Of a DNA stretch of 64,000 nucleotides, positions 24,185 to 33,178 are shown piece by piece. How positions within the stretch are numbered: the first letter of the stretch is position 1; each line of letters starts with the position of its first letter. This DNA is from JBAXXL01 sp037127915. Lineage in GTDB: Bacteria; Bacteroidota; Ignavibacteria; Kapaibacteriales; UBA2268. The notes beneath the pieces are model-generated. The model was not told the DNA's origin. It worked only from the letters and a program-made list of their open reading frames with translations, and did not search any database. The stretch is from positions 1 through 64,000 of the forward strand of contig JBAXXL010000019.1 of assembly GCA_037127915.1 (NCBI GenBank), read 5' to 3'. The position numbers and the translations under genes are program-made.

Positions 24185-25429
24185 ATGATGAACAAAGAAT
24201 TTTATAAAATAACACCTTTTTTAAATGAGATATTTGGAAATAAAATTGAATTATTTCCGAGCGTTAATGAATTGTTTGAATTAGAGCTAGCCTTTTTAGA
24301 ATTTAAATGCTTAACTAAAGAACAACTTCTAGAAAGGTCAGCTTTTATTAAATCTATTGATGATAAATTCTCAAAACATTATTTGCTTTATTCTGATAAA
24401 ATTAAAATTTTACACGAAAATCGTTCCTTTCAAACACAAGCATATTTTGAAGAAGGGCAATATTCAACAGGTTATGCAACTCATGGACTTTTTCCCTATA
24501 GAGGCAAGTTTCACCCTCAATTGATTAAAGGATTGATCAATATTTTGGGTGTTCAAAAAGGTGAAACAATTTTGGATCCACTTTCTGGAAGTGGAACAAC
24601 AAATATCGAAGCAGCTTTGATGGGAATAAACTCAATAGCAATTGATGTTAGCCCTTTTTGTCAATTAATGATTAAAACAAAATACGAAGCATTAACAATC
24701 GATTTACAGTTATTAGAAAACTCAATTTTAAATACAAAAAAATTCTTTTATTTTTTTAGCCAAGGAAATGCTTTAGAAAAAATTAATAATATTGATAGTT
24801 TTGAAAAAAAGAAAATATATAATCTGGCTTTGCTTGCGTGGTTGGATGCTCTTGGATATTCAAAACGAGTCGTGAAGTCAAATCATGAACAACTTTATGA
24901 CAAAGTTTTTCCTAGGTATATTGAAACAGTAAAATTAATTTTAAAAAATCCATATTTTAATCAGAGAAATCTTGGAACTTTAAAAATTTTATCAGATTCC
25001 GAAGCTTTAAAAATAAATTTAGAAAAAGATACGATAGATTGTGTAATTACTTCACCACCCTATTCTTTTGCCATTGACTACGTTGAAAATGATAAAGATC
25101 AATTAGAGTTTTTGGGTTATAATACAAAAGAACTTAAAAATAAATTCATTGGATTAAAAGGGAAAAATAAAACCGAAAGGTTAAATAATTATTTTATTGA
25201 TATGGATAGAGTTTGTAGCGAAGTATCAAGGGTATTAAAAAAAGATAAATATTTTGTAATAATAATCGGTTCAAATACTAATCAAACTTGTGGCATCCGA
25301 TTAGAAGGAGAGATTATTAATTCAGCTATAAAATATAATATGCCATTAATTAAATCAATATTAAAACCAATTAAAGGTTTGAGGAATATAATGAAAGAAG
25401 AATATGTATTAATTTTTAAAAAGCAATAA
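24185..25429 (+). CDS. DNA methyltransferase (SPPY motif; m4C or m6A)
   Basis: A 414-residue S-adenosylmethionine-dependent DNA methyltransferase. The cofactor motif LDPLSGSGTTNIEA (residues 130-143) precedes the catalytic motif TSPPYSF (SPPY at 290-293), with ~150 residues of target-recognition region between them. SPPY is most common in N4-cytosine methyltransferases, but N6-adenine activity is not excluded. The first of two adjacent ATGs is used. A TATTTTTG lies unusually close, ending one base before the gene. The gene follows the GmrSD-like gene by 34 bases and is separated by one base from the endonuclease. Confidence 0.85.
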   Translation: MMNKEFYKITPFLNEIFGNKIELFPSVNELFELELAFLEFKCLTKEQLLERSAFIKSIDDKFSKHYLLYSDKIKILHENRSFQTQAYFEEGQYSTGYATHGLFPYRGKFHPQLIKGLINILGVQKGETILDPLSGSGTTNIEAALMGINSIAIDVSPFCQLMIKTKYEALTIDLQLLENSILNTKKFFYFFSQGNALEKINNIDSFEKKKIYNLALLAWLDALGYSKRVVKSNHEQLYDKVFPRYIETVKLILKNPYFNQRNLGTLKILSDSEALKINLEKDTIDCVITSPPYSFAIDYVENDKDQLEFLGYNTKELKNKFIGLKGKNKTERLNNYFIDMDRVCSEVSRVLKKDKYFVIIIGSNTNQTCGIRLEGEIINSAIKYNMPLIKSILKPIKGLRNIMKEEYVLIFKKQ

Positions 25430-25430
25430 C

Positions 25431-26414
25431 ATGAAAAAAACAGTTGAAGAAAAGTTTTCTACAGTGATACAAAAAAATACTTTCTATTTTTTTAGTACAA
25501 GTTTTGAGGAAAATTATGAAGGGTATATCAATTCTTTGAAAGAGACTTTGCTTATTGTGAAAAACAAAGTTGAAACAGAAGGTCTGAAAAAAGAAATATT
25601 TGAATGGTTATTAAAAGAAAAAGAAAATGGTTTAAGAGCACTATTGGCACTTACAGGATTTTCAAATGAATATTTGAAGCGATTAACAACAATTATTCGT
25701 ATTGTAGATAATCCTGAATTAAATACGTTAGTTTACAAAGCAAAGTGGTATAATGAAACAAGTCCAGAAAATATTAAAGAATGGTCAGATGCGACCATTT
25801 CAAAATTAATACATCATAATGAATATTTCAGAAAAGGATTAGTTAATATCTTTTTCGAAGGAGCTTCAATCCCATTTTTAACCAATACAATACCACTTTT
25901 TGAATTAAAGAAACTGAGTATTTCGAAATTAAAATTTGATATTTCGGAGTTAATAGATACATTGATACGTTACAAAGAAAAAGGTAGTTATTCAGGTATG
26001 AAAGGAAATAATCCCGAAACAGTTGTTGCAGGTATATTGGAAAATTTAGGAATATCATATGAAACTGGTGACTTAAGTGAGTTAATAGCTAATGCATTTG
26101 ACAATAAACGAACTATGGACTTTATAATACCCAATAAAAAGAATCCACTACTTATTGTAGAAAGTTCATTTTTAGCAACTACTTCTTCTGGTCAGGGTGA
26201 CAAATCTAAAACAGAAATTTCAATTGATACTCTCATTAGAGAACACTATCCCAATGCTAAGTTTATTGGTTTTGTGGATGGTATTGGTTGGTACGTTCGT
26301 AAAGGTGATTTGGCTAGGATGGTTACAGCTTATGAAGATGTTTTTACTTTTCATAAAGATGAATTAGAACGATTTGAAAAACTATTAATTGAAACTTTTA
26401 AAAATGATAGATAA
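25431..26414 (+). CDS. Type II restriction endonuclease, PD-(D/E)XK type
   Basis: A 327-residue protein placed between two methyltransferase genes, which makes it the restriction subunit. In the C-terminal half the pattern DFIIPNKKNPLLIVESSFLA gives Asp230, 13 residues, Glu244-Ser-Ser, a PD-(D/E)XK-type core. It is followed by a Gly/Lys-rich turn (SSGQGDKSKTEI) and FIGFVDGIGWYVRKGDLARM, a DpnII/MboI-like tail. The N-terminal ~170 residues are helical and could bind DNA. Specificity cannot be deduced. It overlaps the second methyltransferase gene by 11 bases. Confidence 0.75.
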   Translation: MKKTVEEKFSTVIQKNTFYFFSTSFEENYEGYINSLKETLLIVKNKVETEGLKKEIFEWLLKEKENGLRALLALTGFSNEYLKRLTTIIRIVDNPELNTLVYKAKWYNETSPENIKEWSDATISKLIHHNEYFRKGLVNIFFEGASIPFLTNTIPLFELKKLSISKLKFDISELIDTLIRYKEKGSYSGMKGNNPETVVAGILENLGISYETGDLSELIANAFDNKRTMDFIIPNKKNPLLIVESSFLATTSSGQGDKSKTEISIDTLIREHYPNAKFIGFVDGIGWYVRKGDLARMVTAYEDVFTFHKDELERFEKLLIETFKNDR

Positions 26415-27402
26415 ATATATAAATAAGATTTTACAAGGCGATTGTTTAGAATTGTTTAAAAATATTCCTGATAATTCTATAGATATGACTTTTGCTGACC
26501 CTCCATTTAATTTAAACAAGAAATATACAAGCTATCACGATAGTCTGGAATTTCAAGAATATTTAGCGTGGTGTGAGAAATGGATTTCGGAAATGGTAAG
26601 GGTTACAAAACCCACTGGTTCGATTTTCCTGCATAATATCCCAAAGTGGCTTACTTTTTTTGCTACTTATATGAATAAATTTGCTAATTTCAAACATTGG
26701 ATTTCATGGGATGCACCTACAGCTCCAATGGGAAAATCGTTGCAGCCTTCTCATTACGGCATTCTTTTTTATACCAAAGAAGTAAAAGGTGCTAAGATTT
26801 ACGAACTTCGACATCCACATAAAAGAGATCGTAAACAAGGTTATTTATGGAAAGATTATGGTGGGAAGAAAGATTTACTTCATCCATTTGGCCCTTTGGT
26901 TTCGGATGTTTGGACTGATATTCATAGAATTAAGCACAACACAAAAAGAGATATACATCCTTGTCAATTACCAGTTCATTTAATGGATAGGTTAATATTG
27001 ATGACAACCGATGAAAACGATATTGTTCTTGATCCTTTTTCCGGTACAGGAACAACAGCCATTTCTGCGAAGCGTTTGGGTAGAAAATATATTGGTTTTG
27101 AGTTAGACCAAGAATATGTCAAAATATCAAACCATAAATTGGAACAAACAAAGCCTAATTTTAAAATGGGCGAAAGCTGGGTTAGTTTTTATCTAAATGA
27201 TATTGTTACAATACGAAATAACGATTGGAACAACCTCAAGCAATTTTTTGGCATTCCAGATCCAATAAGAGCGATTGATAATCAAAAAATATTAATAAAA
27301 AACAAAAAATTAATTCCACATGCAACAGAATATATATTTGAAGGTGAAACAAATATGGAACAAAACTCGAGTTTATTTCATTGCTCAAAAGAAAGCAAAT
27401 AG
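26404..27402 (+). CDS. Site-specific DNA methyltransferase (beta class, DPPF)
   Basis: A 332-residue methyltransferase in beta-class order: the catalytic motif DPPF at residues 32-35 comes first, then a target-recognition region, then the cofactor motif DPFSGTGTTAISAKRLGRKY from residue 210. The DPPF form is typical for N6-adenine or N4-cytosine enzymes. The ATG at 26404 is inside the endonuclease gene, 11 bases before its stop. A TTG at 26389 is also open but less likely. Together with the SPPY enzyme it gives two methyltransferases for one endonuclease, as expected when the recognition site is asymmetric or needs two modifications. Confidence 0.87.
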   Translation: MIDKYINKILQGDCLELFKNIPDNSIDMTFADPPFNLNKKYTSYHDSLEFQEYLAWCEKWISEMVRVTKPTGSIFLHNIPKWLTFFATYMNKFANFKHWISWDAPTAPMGKSLQPSHYGILFYTKEVKGAKIYELRHPHKRDRKQGYLWKDYGGKKDLLHPFGPLVSDVWTDIHRIKHNTKRDIHPCQLPVHLMDRLILMTTDENDIVLDPFSGTGTTAISAKRLGRKYIGFELDQEYVKISNHKLEQTKPNFKMGESWVSFYLNDIVTIRNNDWNNLKQFFGIPDPIRAIDNQKILIKNKKLIPHATEYIFEGETNMEQNSSLFHCSKESK

Positions 27403-27498
27403 AAAGTAAATGAAAAAAGTAAATGCTTTATGTTTATATATTTCAATATAAAATATTTTGAAAAGTAAAAAGTAAATAGAAAGTAAACGAAAAGTAAA
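27390..27498 (+). repeat. Degenerate AAGTAAA repeat cluster
   Basis: Six AAGTAAA-type words (for example TAGAAAGTAAA) occur in ~110 bases from the end of the last methyltransferase gene to the end of hrcA. It is low-complexity, A/G-rich sequence between convergent genes. Confidence 0.45.
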
Positions 27499-27504
27499 TT
27501 TCCT

Positions 27505-28515
27505 TTATTCCGACAAAATTTCGGAAAAAGATTTCACTAGTGCCATAAGAACGGGGTAGTTCATACGCTTTGGTCCTATTATACCGATGGTGCCGGAGGA
27601 TGACGATACGGTGTAGTTTTCTTTTATAAATGCGTAGTCCTCCAATATGTTGTGTCCGATTTCTTTGCCTATCACAACGCTCAGGTTTTCCGGTACTTTA
27701 TCCAATATATGGATTATTATGTCTTCCTCTTCTATCAGCTCAATCACCGATTTAATTTTGATAATTTCTTCGTTTTGAGTGCTGTCCAGCAAGTTTTGCG
27801 TGCCGTAAGTAATCAGCTTCGTTTTGTTCGATTCGATTATATCCTCGATTGATTCGACAAACAGCCGCACCAACGGTAAATCGTTAATATTCGAATCCTG
27901 CATTATCTCGTGGTATGACGTTTGCAAAAAGCTCAGCTTCTTCCCCGCTATTTTCTCATTTATATAGCGCGCCAACTGAGTGAGCTGTTTTTCCTTATAC
28001 TCAAAGTATGTTTCTATAGTCAGCGTTTTCACGATATCCGATTCCAACGCCAGCACCACCAATATTTTCGCTGACGACAGCGATATAATATCAATTTTCT
28101 TAATCAGCATATCCGCCAAACCAGGCAGTTTGATAAAACTCAGCGAATGTGAGAGCAATCCCAGTAGTTTCGATGCTTTCTGAAACGCCGCTTCGCGGCC
28201 GCTTATCGAAATCTCATTTTCCACATTTTTTATCATCTCATCCGATATCAACTGTATATTATTCAGGTGGTCAACATAAAAGCGGTAACCTTTGTCGGTC
28301 GGAATTCTGCCGGCGGAAGTATGCGGATGCGAAATAAAATCCATCTCTTCCAGGTCGGACATTATATTTCGGAGGGTTGCGGGCGAAAGTTTCGATGCTT
28401 CCTCGAGGTATTTTGACAAAGTTCGGGAGCCGATTGGCGAACCCTTCAAAATATATAGCTGGACGATTTTATCTAAAATCGTCTGTTGCCGTTCATTTAA
28501 TTTTAAAGGATTCAC
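27505..28515 (-). CDS. hrcA: Heat-inducible transcription repressor HrcA
   Basis: HrcA represses heat-shock operons by binding CIRCE operators. The N-terminal winged helix has LNERQQTILDKIVQLYILKG, the SPIGSRTLSKYLEEASKLSP helix, LSPATLRNIMSDLEEMDFI and HPHTSAGRIPTDKGYRFYVD, all diagnostic. The C-terminal half has the family end GTIGIIGPKRMNYPVLMALV. The family aligns from VNPLKLNERQQ, so I place the start at GTG 28515; an upstream GTG at 28587 would add 24 atypical residues. No groE, grpE or dnaK follows, and I found no CIRCE repeat nearby, so its targets lie elsewhere. Confidence 0.93.
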   Translation of the reverse strand: MNPLKLNERQQTILDKIVQLYILKGSPIGSRTLSKYLEEASKLSPATLRNIMSDLEEMDFISHPHTSAGRIPTDKGYRFYVDHLNNIQLISDEMIKNVENEISISGREAAFQKASKLLGLLSHSLSFIKLPGLADMLIKKIDIISLSSAKILVVLALESDIVKTLTIETYFEYKEKQLTQLARYINEKIAGKKLSFLQTSYHEIMQDSNINDLPLVRLFVESIEDIIESNKTKLITYGTQNLLDSTQNEEIIKIKSVIELIEEEDIIIHILDKVPENLSVVIGKEIGHNILEDYAFIKENYTVSSSSGTIGIIGPKRMNYPVLMALVKSFSEILSE

Positions 28516-28667
28516 AAATATTATCTTTTTTCTTATTAAATTGGTATTAATTATATTCAAATTTACAAAAAAATGAAATTTTTTCACTTTTTATTCAAAT
28601 ATAATTGAAAAATATTTGTTCAAATTAAAAAATATTCATAAATTACTTTTTTTTAAAGTGCATTTGT

Positions 28668-28895
28668 ATGAAAAGAAAAATCAATTTAACTAAGGATGTA
28701 GGTCCTTATTTAAACTCAGGTTTTCAATTGATTATACCAATATTACTGGGTGTATATTTCGGGCAACGGTTAGACCGGGGCCACGAATTTCCGTTATGGA
28801 CGCTTATACTCAGCATCAGCGGTATTGCACTTGGATTATTTGGCTTTATATATACAGTTTTAAAGAACGATAAAAAAAGTAAAAATGACAGATAA
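28668..28895 (+). CDS. AtpZ/AtpI-like small membrane protein
   Basis: A 75-residue protein with two predicted helices (LNSGFQLIIPILLGVYFGQRL and PLWTLILSISGIALGLFGFI). It has the AtpZ/AtpI-like layout GxQLxxPxLLGxxxGxxLD, and a charged C-terminal tail (KNDKKSKNDR). AtpZ/AtpI proteins assist assembly of the c ring or ion supply of F-type ATPase. It is the first gene of the ATP synthase operon here, overlapping the next gene by 11 bases. Confidence 0.82.
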   Translation: MKRKINLTKDVGPYLNSGFQLIIPILLGVYFGQRLDRGHEFPLWTLILSISGIALGLFGFIYTVLKNDKKSKNDR

Positions 28896-29166
28896 CTTTA
28901 TAGCGATAATTATCGGCTTTATAATTGGTGAATTGAACTTAGTTCTTTTTTTTCTCTCTATGTCTTTAGCGAAAAAGCATATAGACAAAGCAATGAATTA
29001 CATTGTCGGCGGTTATGCGGTAAAATTTTTATTTACCCTAATACTATTAGTTGTAGTGTTATTTTGGAGCGGATTACCTCAAATACCGATGGCGATCAGT
29101 TTCTTGGTTATTACACTAGTAAATCTAATAATTGAAATTACGATATTAATGCGGAAAAAATCTTAA
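28885..29166 (+). CDS. ATP synthase subunit I-like membrane protein
   Basis: A 93-residue protein with three hydrophobic helices (residues 6-27, 38-60 and 67-86). Its place between atpZ and atpB matches the second small membrane protein (AtpR/AtpI-like, often annotated ATP synthase I) in related operons. I do not recognise a specific motif beyond size and context. It overlaps atpZ (ATG inside its last codons) and ends eight bases before atpB. Confidence 0.6.
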   Translation: MTDNFIAIIIGFIIGELNLVLFFLSMSLAKKHIDKAMNYIVGGYAVKFLFTLILLVVVLFWSGLPQIPMAISFLVITLVNLIIEITILMRKKS

Positions 29167-29174
29167 GGTTTTAT

Positions 29175-30200
29175 ATGAAAAATGATTTTGAATCACAAAA
29201 TATGATAACTATTACAAACGATACAAAAACTTCGTCCCAAACTGGCGGAGGGGATACTTTACATAAAGAAGTCAAAGCTGAAGGTAGTGTTTTCGAAACC
29301 ATTTTAAATGAAAATATGGGGAACCATCCCCAATTTGGTTGGTTCGATACGTTTAAAGTAGATTTGCCAAAAATCATTATCGACAAAGGCATACATATTT
29401 ATAAAGATACCGAAGCTTTGGAAAAGGGCGGAGAATTTACTTATTTTCATCATAAATTAGTTCGCAAAGAAGACCACACTCCACCGGCTTTAGATTTATC
29501 TGTGACTAGTCTTGTTGTTTACGAATGGTTAGCTTTGTTGCTTTTGGGATTAGCGTTTTGGAAAGCCGGAAAGCACTATAAGAAAAACCCTTTGCGCGCA
29601 CCGAAAGGTTTTACAGCTATGATTGAAATGGTAATCGGTTTTGTGAAAAACGATATCGTTAAACCAAACATAGGCGAAAAATTAACAAATAAGCTTTTGC
29701 CTTATTTCTTAGGAATTTTCTTTTTTATTATCACTATGAATCTACTCGGTCTATTACCGGGTGGTCACGCTCCGACGGGTAATCTATCGGTTACAGCGGC
29801 TCTGGCAATAACCGCATTTTGTATGATTCAGGGTGTTTCTATTTGGCAGATTGGTTTCAAAAACTGGTTAAAGCATTTAACCGGTGGTGCTCCTATTTAT
29901 TTGGCGCCTATTATGATACCAATCGAATTAATCGGACTTTTTACTAAACCTTTCGCATTGACGATACGTCTTTTTGCGAATATGACTGCGGGACATATTA
30001 TCATTCTTTGTCTTTTGGGCTTGATTCTATACTTTAAAAATATATTTATAGCTCCCGCCGCAGTAGGTTTCTCGATGTTTATTTACGCTTTGGAATTGCT
30101 TGTTGCCTTACTACAAGCTTATATATTTACAATTTTGACTGCAGTTTTCGTGGGATTAGCTTTGGGTGATCATGCGGAAGAACATTCAACTGAACATTAA
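29175..30200 (+). CDS. atpB: F0F1 ATP synthase subunit a
   Basis: Subunit a forms the proton half-channels of F0. The essential arginine is Arg265 in FALTIRLFANMTAGHIIILC, and the PIMIPIELIGLFTKP helix precedes it. The core with its membrane helices begins near residue 115. Before it lies a ~100-residue N-terminal extension (KTSSQTGGGDTLHKEVKAEG and following), longer than in proteobacteria. Similar extensions occur in Bacteroidota. Normal operon position, 31 bases before atpE. Confidence 0.95.
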   Translation: MKNDFESQNMITITNDTKTSSQTGGGDTLHKEVKAEGSVFETILNENMGNHPQFGWFDTFKVDLPKIIIDKGIHIYKDTEALEKGGEFTYFHHKLVRKEDHTPPALDLSVTSLVVYEWLALLLLGLAFWKAGKHYKKNPLRAPKGFTAMIEMVIGFVKNDIVKPNIGEKLTNKLLPYFLGIFFFIITMNLLGLLPGGHAPTGNLSVTAALAITAFCMIQGVSIWQIGFKNWLKHLTGGAPIYLAPIMIPIELIGLFTKPFALTIRLFANMTAGHIIILCLLGLILYFKNIFIAPAAVGFSMFIYALELLVALLQAYIFTILTAVFVGLALGDHAEEHSTEH

Positions 30201-30230
30201 ATTTTTTATTTTTTTTATTAAGGTTAAATT

Positions 30231-30470
30231 ATGGGTTCTATATCATTAGCATTTGCTTACTTAGCCGCCGGATTAGGGGCTGGATTATCAGTTATCGGTG
30301 CCGCTTTAGGTATCGGAAAATTAGCCGCAACAGCTTTAGAAGCTACCGGCAGACAACCTGAGGCATCAGGAAACATTCGTACAACAATGATTATTGCCGC
30401 CGCTTTGATTGAAGGTGTTGCTTTATTTGCTGTTGTAGTTTGCTTGTTAGTATTATTAAACGCAAAATAA
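30231..30470 (+). CDS. atpE: F0F1 ATP synthase subunit c
   Basis: A 79-residue hairpin protein that forms the rotor ring. Helix 1 is AYLAAGLGAGLSVIGAALGI, the polar loop is GRQPEASGN (residues 40-48), and helix 2 carries the ion-binding Glu61 in AALIEGVALFAVVV. The residues around Glu61 lack the Gln/Ser ligand set of sodium-coupled rings, so proton coupling is likely. It starts 31 bases after atpB and ends 73 bases before atpF. Confidence 0.97.
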   Translation: MGSISLAFAYLAAGLGAGLSVIGAALGIGKLAATALEATGRQPEASGNIRTTMIIAAALIEGVALFAVVVCLLVLLNAK

Positions 30471-30482
30471 TTGTTGTAAGTG

Positions 30483-30512
30483 CTTCATTGCCTTCACCGG
30501 CGGTGAAGCACT
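30483..30512 (+). promoter_or_regulatory. Intercistronic hairpin between atpE and atpF
   Basis: AAGTGCTTCATTGCCTTCAC pairs with GTGAAGCACTT around CGGCG. AAGTGCTTCA (30478-30487) and TGAAGCACTT (30504-30513) form a 10-bp stem. Such a hairpin directly after atpE is often seen and can protect the abundant c-subunit message or partly terminate transcription. Confidence 0.6.
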
Positions 30513-30542
30513 TGCTTATGTAAAACAAAATTTAGGAAAACG

Positions 30543-31037
30543 ATGGATAGTTTATTAAGCGTATCGCCGGGTTTGATGATATGGACATTGATTAATTTCT
30601 TTATCTTCTTATTTTTAATACTAAAATTCGGTGGAAAATCAATCGTAAAAGGTCTCGAAAACAGAGAAAACCACATAAACGACCAATTAGAATCCGCTGA
30701 AAAAGCTAATAAAACTGCTATAGAATTATTAGCACAAAGCGAATCTAAATTGAAAAACGCCGCTGAAGAAATGCAGGCGCTTATTGCTAAAGGTCACGAA
30801 CAAGCAAAGATAAATTTGCAACGCGCTACCGAAGAAGCAGAAGAAATTCGCCACAAAAAGGTCGATGATGCTGTTAAGCAAATTGAACTTCAAAAGAAAA
30901 AAGCTATTGATGAAATCAAAGATGAAGTTACCGATATGGTTATATCAGCAACCGAAAAAATTATTTCATCAAAATTGAATGAAAGTACAGATACTGAACT
31001 TATAAAAAGCTATTTAGGCAAAATAAACAAAAACTAA
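30543..31037 (+). CDS. atpF: F0F1 ATP synthase subunit b
   Basis: Subunit b is the peripheral stalk. One N-terminal helix (LMIWTLINFFIFLFLILKFG) anchors it. From residue 40 on, a long charged coiled coil follows, with AEKANKTAIELLAQSESKL and later KKAIDEIKDEVTDMVISATE. At 164 residues it has the normal length. It lies eight bases before atpH. A short palindrome-like CTTCACCGGCGGTGAAG (30492-30508) sits between atpE and atpF and may set their unequal expression. Confidence 0.93.
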   Translation: MDSLLSVSPGLMIWTLINFFIFLFLILKFGGKSIVKGLENRENHINDQLESAEKANKTAIELLAQSESKLKNAAEEMQALIAKGHEQAKINLQRATEEAEEIRHKKVDDAVKQIELQKKKAIDEIKDEVTDMVISATEKIISSKLNESTDTELIKSYLGKINKN

Positions 31038-31044
31038 CAAAGCT

Positions 31045-31590
31045 ATGAAAAAACTTCCTGTTTCTACGCGCTATGCCAGAGCATTAAGCGATATGGCTTA
31101 CCGTGATAAGTTAGAAGATGTCATAATGAAGGATATAGATTACATTCTCAAGGTAATTAAATCTTCAAAAGAATTGGTGTTATTAATAAAATCACCAATT
31201 ATAAGTAATCATAAAAAGAAAGCAATTATGAGCGAAATTTTCGTTAATAATGTTTCTCCATTAATGAGCGAATTTCTTATACTTTTAGTTAATAAAAGCA
31301 GGGAATCACTTATCTGGGATATCTTTGATAATTTCAAGCAAGAGTATTATGAAGTTCATAATATGTTGCCGGTTGTTATATCTTCAGTCCATACTATGAA
31401 CGATGAATTGAAGGAATTGACAATCAGCAAAATTCATGAAATTACGAACAAAACGATATTGCCGGAATTTAAAATTGAAAAAGACATAATCGGCGGGTTT
31501 AAAATTCAATTCACCGATATAATTATAGATTCATCCATTAGAACAAAAATTGATAAACTCCATAAGCATTTGCTTATGGCCGAAAATTAG
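31045..31590 (+). CDS. atpH: F0F1 ATP synthase subunit delta
   Basis: Subunit delta caps the alpha-beta hexamer and binds the b stalk. The N-terminal six-helix domain begins STRYARALSDMAYRDKLEDV, and the family end IIGGFKIQFTDIIIDSSIRTK is present near residue 150-170. At 181 residues it has the normal length. It lies between atpF and atpA as usual, with 31 bases to the atpA start. Confidence 0.93.
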   Translation: MKKLPVSTRYARALSDMAYRDKLEDVIMKDIDYILKVIKSSKELVLLIKSPIISNHKKKAIMSEIFVNNVSPLMSEFLILLVNKSRESLIWDIFDNFKQEYYEVHNMLPVVISSVHTMNDELKELTISKIHEITNKTILPEFKIEKDIIGGFKIQFTDIIIDSSIRTKIDKLHKHLLMAEN

Positions 31591-31621
31591 AAAACAACAA
31601 ATTAAAATAAAAGGCTTTTAC

Positions 31622-33166
31622 ATGACAGAAATACGTCCAGAAGAAATATCGGCGATTCTACGTCGCCAATTAACGGAATTCAAAGATGAAATGGATATCT
31701 ATGAATTCGGAACAGTATTGCAAGTCGGAGACGGTGTAGCACGTGTTTACGGTCTTAACAACGTGATGATGAGCGAATTGGTTGAATTGCCGAACGATGT
31801 AATCGGCATGGTTTTGAACTTAGAGGAAGATTCCGTCGGCGTAATGCTATTCGGTGAATCCAGCTCGGTTAAAGAAGGTGATATAGTTAAGCGTACAAAA
31901 CGTATCGCTTCAGTTCCTGTTGGTAAGGAATTATTAGGCAGAGTAGTCAATCCGCTGGGTATTCCAATTGACGGGAAAGGTGCTATTACTACAACACAAT
32001 TTCTACCTATCGAAAGAAAAGCACCGGGCGTAATCGAACGTCATCCGGTACTCAAACCAATTCAAACCGGTATAAAAGCTATCGATGCTTTGATACCAAT
32101 TGGCCGCGGACAACGCGAGTTGATAATCGGTGACCGCCAAACAGGTAAAACATCTGTAGCTTTAGATGCTATTATAAATCAAAAGCACACACATACTAAA
32201 GAAGCGGCCGATCGCGGGATTGAACCTGTTTTCTGTATATATGTGGCTATTGGCCAAAAAGGTTCTACTGTAGCAAATGTTTTGTCATATCTTGAAGAAC
32301 ACGGTTCTATGGATTATACAATAATCGTTGCGGCTAACGCTTCCGATCCTGCGCCACTTCAGTACATCGCTCCTTATTGCGGTGCGTCTATGGGTGAGTT
32401 TTTCCGCGATAACGGTATGCACGCGTTGATTATATATGATGATTTATCGAAACAAGCGGCTTCTTACCGTCAAGTTTCTTTGTTATTACGCCGTCCACCG
32501 GGACGTGAAGCTTATCCTGGCGATATTTTCTATTTACATAGCAGGTTACTTGAAAGAGCCGCTAAATTTTCCGATGCTAACGGCGGTGGTTCATTAACAG
32601 CTCTACCTGTAATAGAAACGCAAGCAAACGACGTGTCAGCGTATATTCCTACAAACGTAATCTCAATCACGGATGGACAGATATATCTTGAACCTGACTT
32701 GTTTAACAGTGGTATTCGCCCTGCTTTGAACGTTGGTATCTCAGTTTCTCGTGTAGGCGGTTCAGCTCAAATTAAAGCAATGAAGAAAATTGCCGGTCCT
32801 TTGCGTTTGGAATTAGCTTCCTACCGTGAATTAGAGGCATTTTCTAAATTTGGCTCCGATTTGGACAAAACAACACAAGAAAAATTACAACGCGGCAGGA
32901 TATTGACCGAAGTTCTAAAACAAAAGCAATTCCAACCATTGGCTGTAGAAAAACAAATTTCAATTATATTTGGTGCTACTAATGGATTTTTAGATAAAAT
33001 AGAATACACCAATATAGCAAAATATGAGAGCGAATTCCATACTTATATGGATACAACTCACAACGATGTATTGAATTTAATTGCCGATGTTCAAGACATG
33101 ACTGACGAAGTTAAAACGAAATTAAAAGAATGTTTTGAAGAGTTTAACAAACTATTTCATTTATAA
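31622..33166 (+). CDS. atpA: F0F1 ATP synthase subunit alpha
   Basis: Subunit alpha of F1, non-catalytic nucleotide-binding partner of beta. The P-loop GDRQTGKT is at residues 170-177. The sequence has the family elements RPEEISAILRRQL near the start and GIRPALNVGISVSRVGGSAQ with the arginine finger region. I use the ATG at 31622, which gives 514 residues and the normal MTEIRPEEI start; an upstream frame reaches into atpH. It is followed after 12 bases by hldD, not atpG. Confidence 0.97.
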   Translation: MTEIRPEEISAILRRQLTEFKDEMDIYEFGTVLQVGDGVARVYGLNNVMMSELVELPNDVIGMVLNLEEDSVGVMLFGESSSVKEGDIVKRTKRIASVPVGKELLGRVVNPLGIPIDGKGAITTTQFLPIERKAPGVIERHPVLKPIQTGIKAIDALIPIGRGQRELIIGDRQTGKTSVALDAIINQKHTHTKEAADRGIEPVFCIYVAIGQKGSTVANVLSYLEEHGSMDYTIIVAANASDPAPLQYIAPYCGASMGEFFRDNGMHALIIYDDLSKQAASYRQVSLLLRRPPGREAYPGDIFYLHSRLLERAAKFSDANGGGSLTALPVIETQANDVSAYIPTNVISITDGQIYLEPDLFNSGIRPALNVGISVSRVGGSAQIKAMKKIAGPLRLELASYRELEAFSKFGSDLDKTTQEKLQRGRILTEVLKQKQFQPLAVEKQISIIFGATNGFLDKIEYTNIAKYESEFHTYMDTTHNDVLNLIADVQDMTDEVKTKLKECFEEFNKLFHL

Positions 33167-33178
33167 TAAGCGAATAAA

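Noticed and set aside
24176..24190. Leaderless-type promoter TATTTTTG at the methyltransferase start
   Set aside because: The element ends one base before the first ATG, which would put the transcription start inside the gene. This is probably chance in AT-rich sequence.
28516..28667. CIRCE operator near hrcA
   Set aside because: I looked for TTAGCACTC with its inverted partner GAGTGCTAA and found no match.
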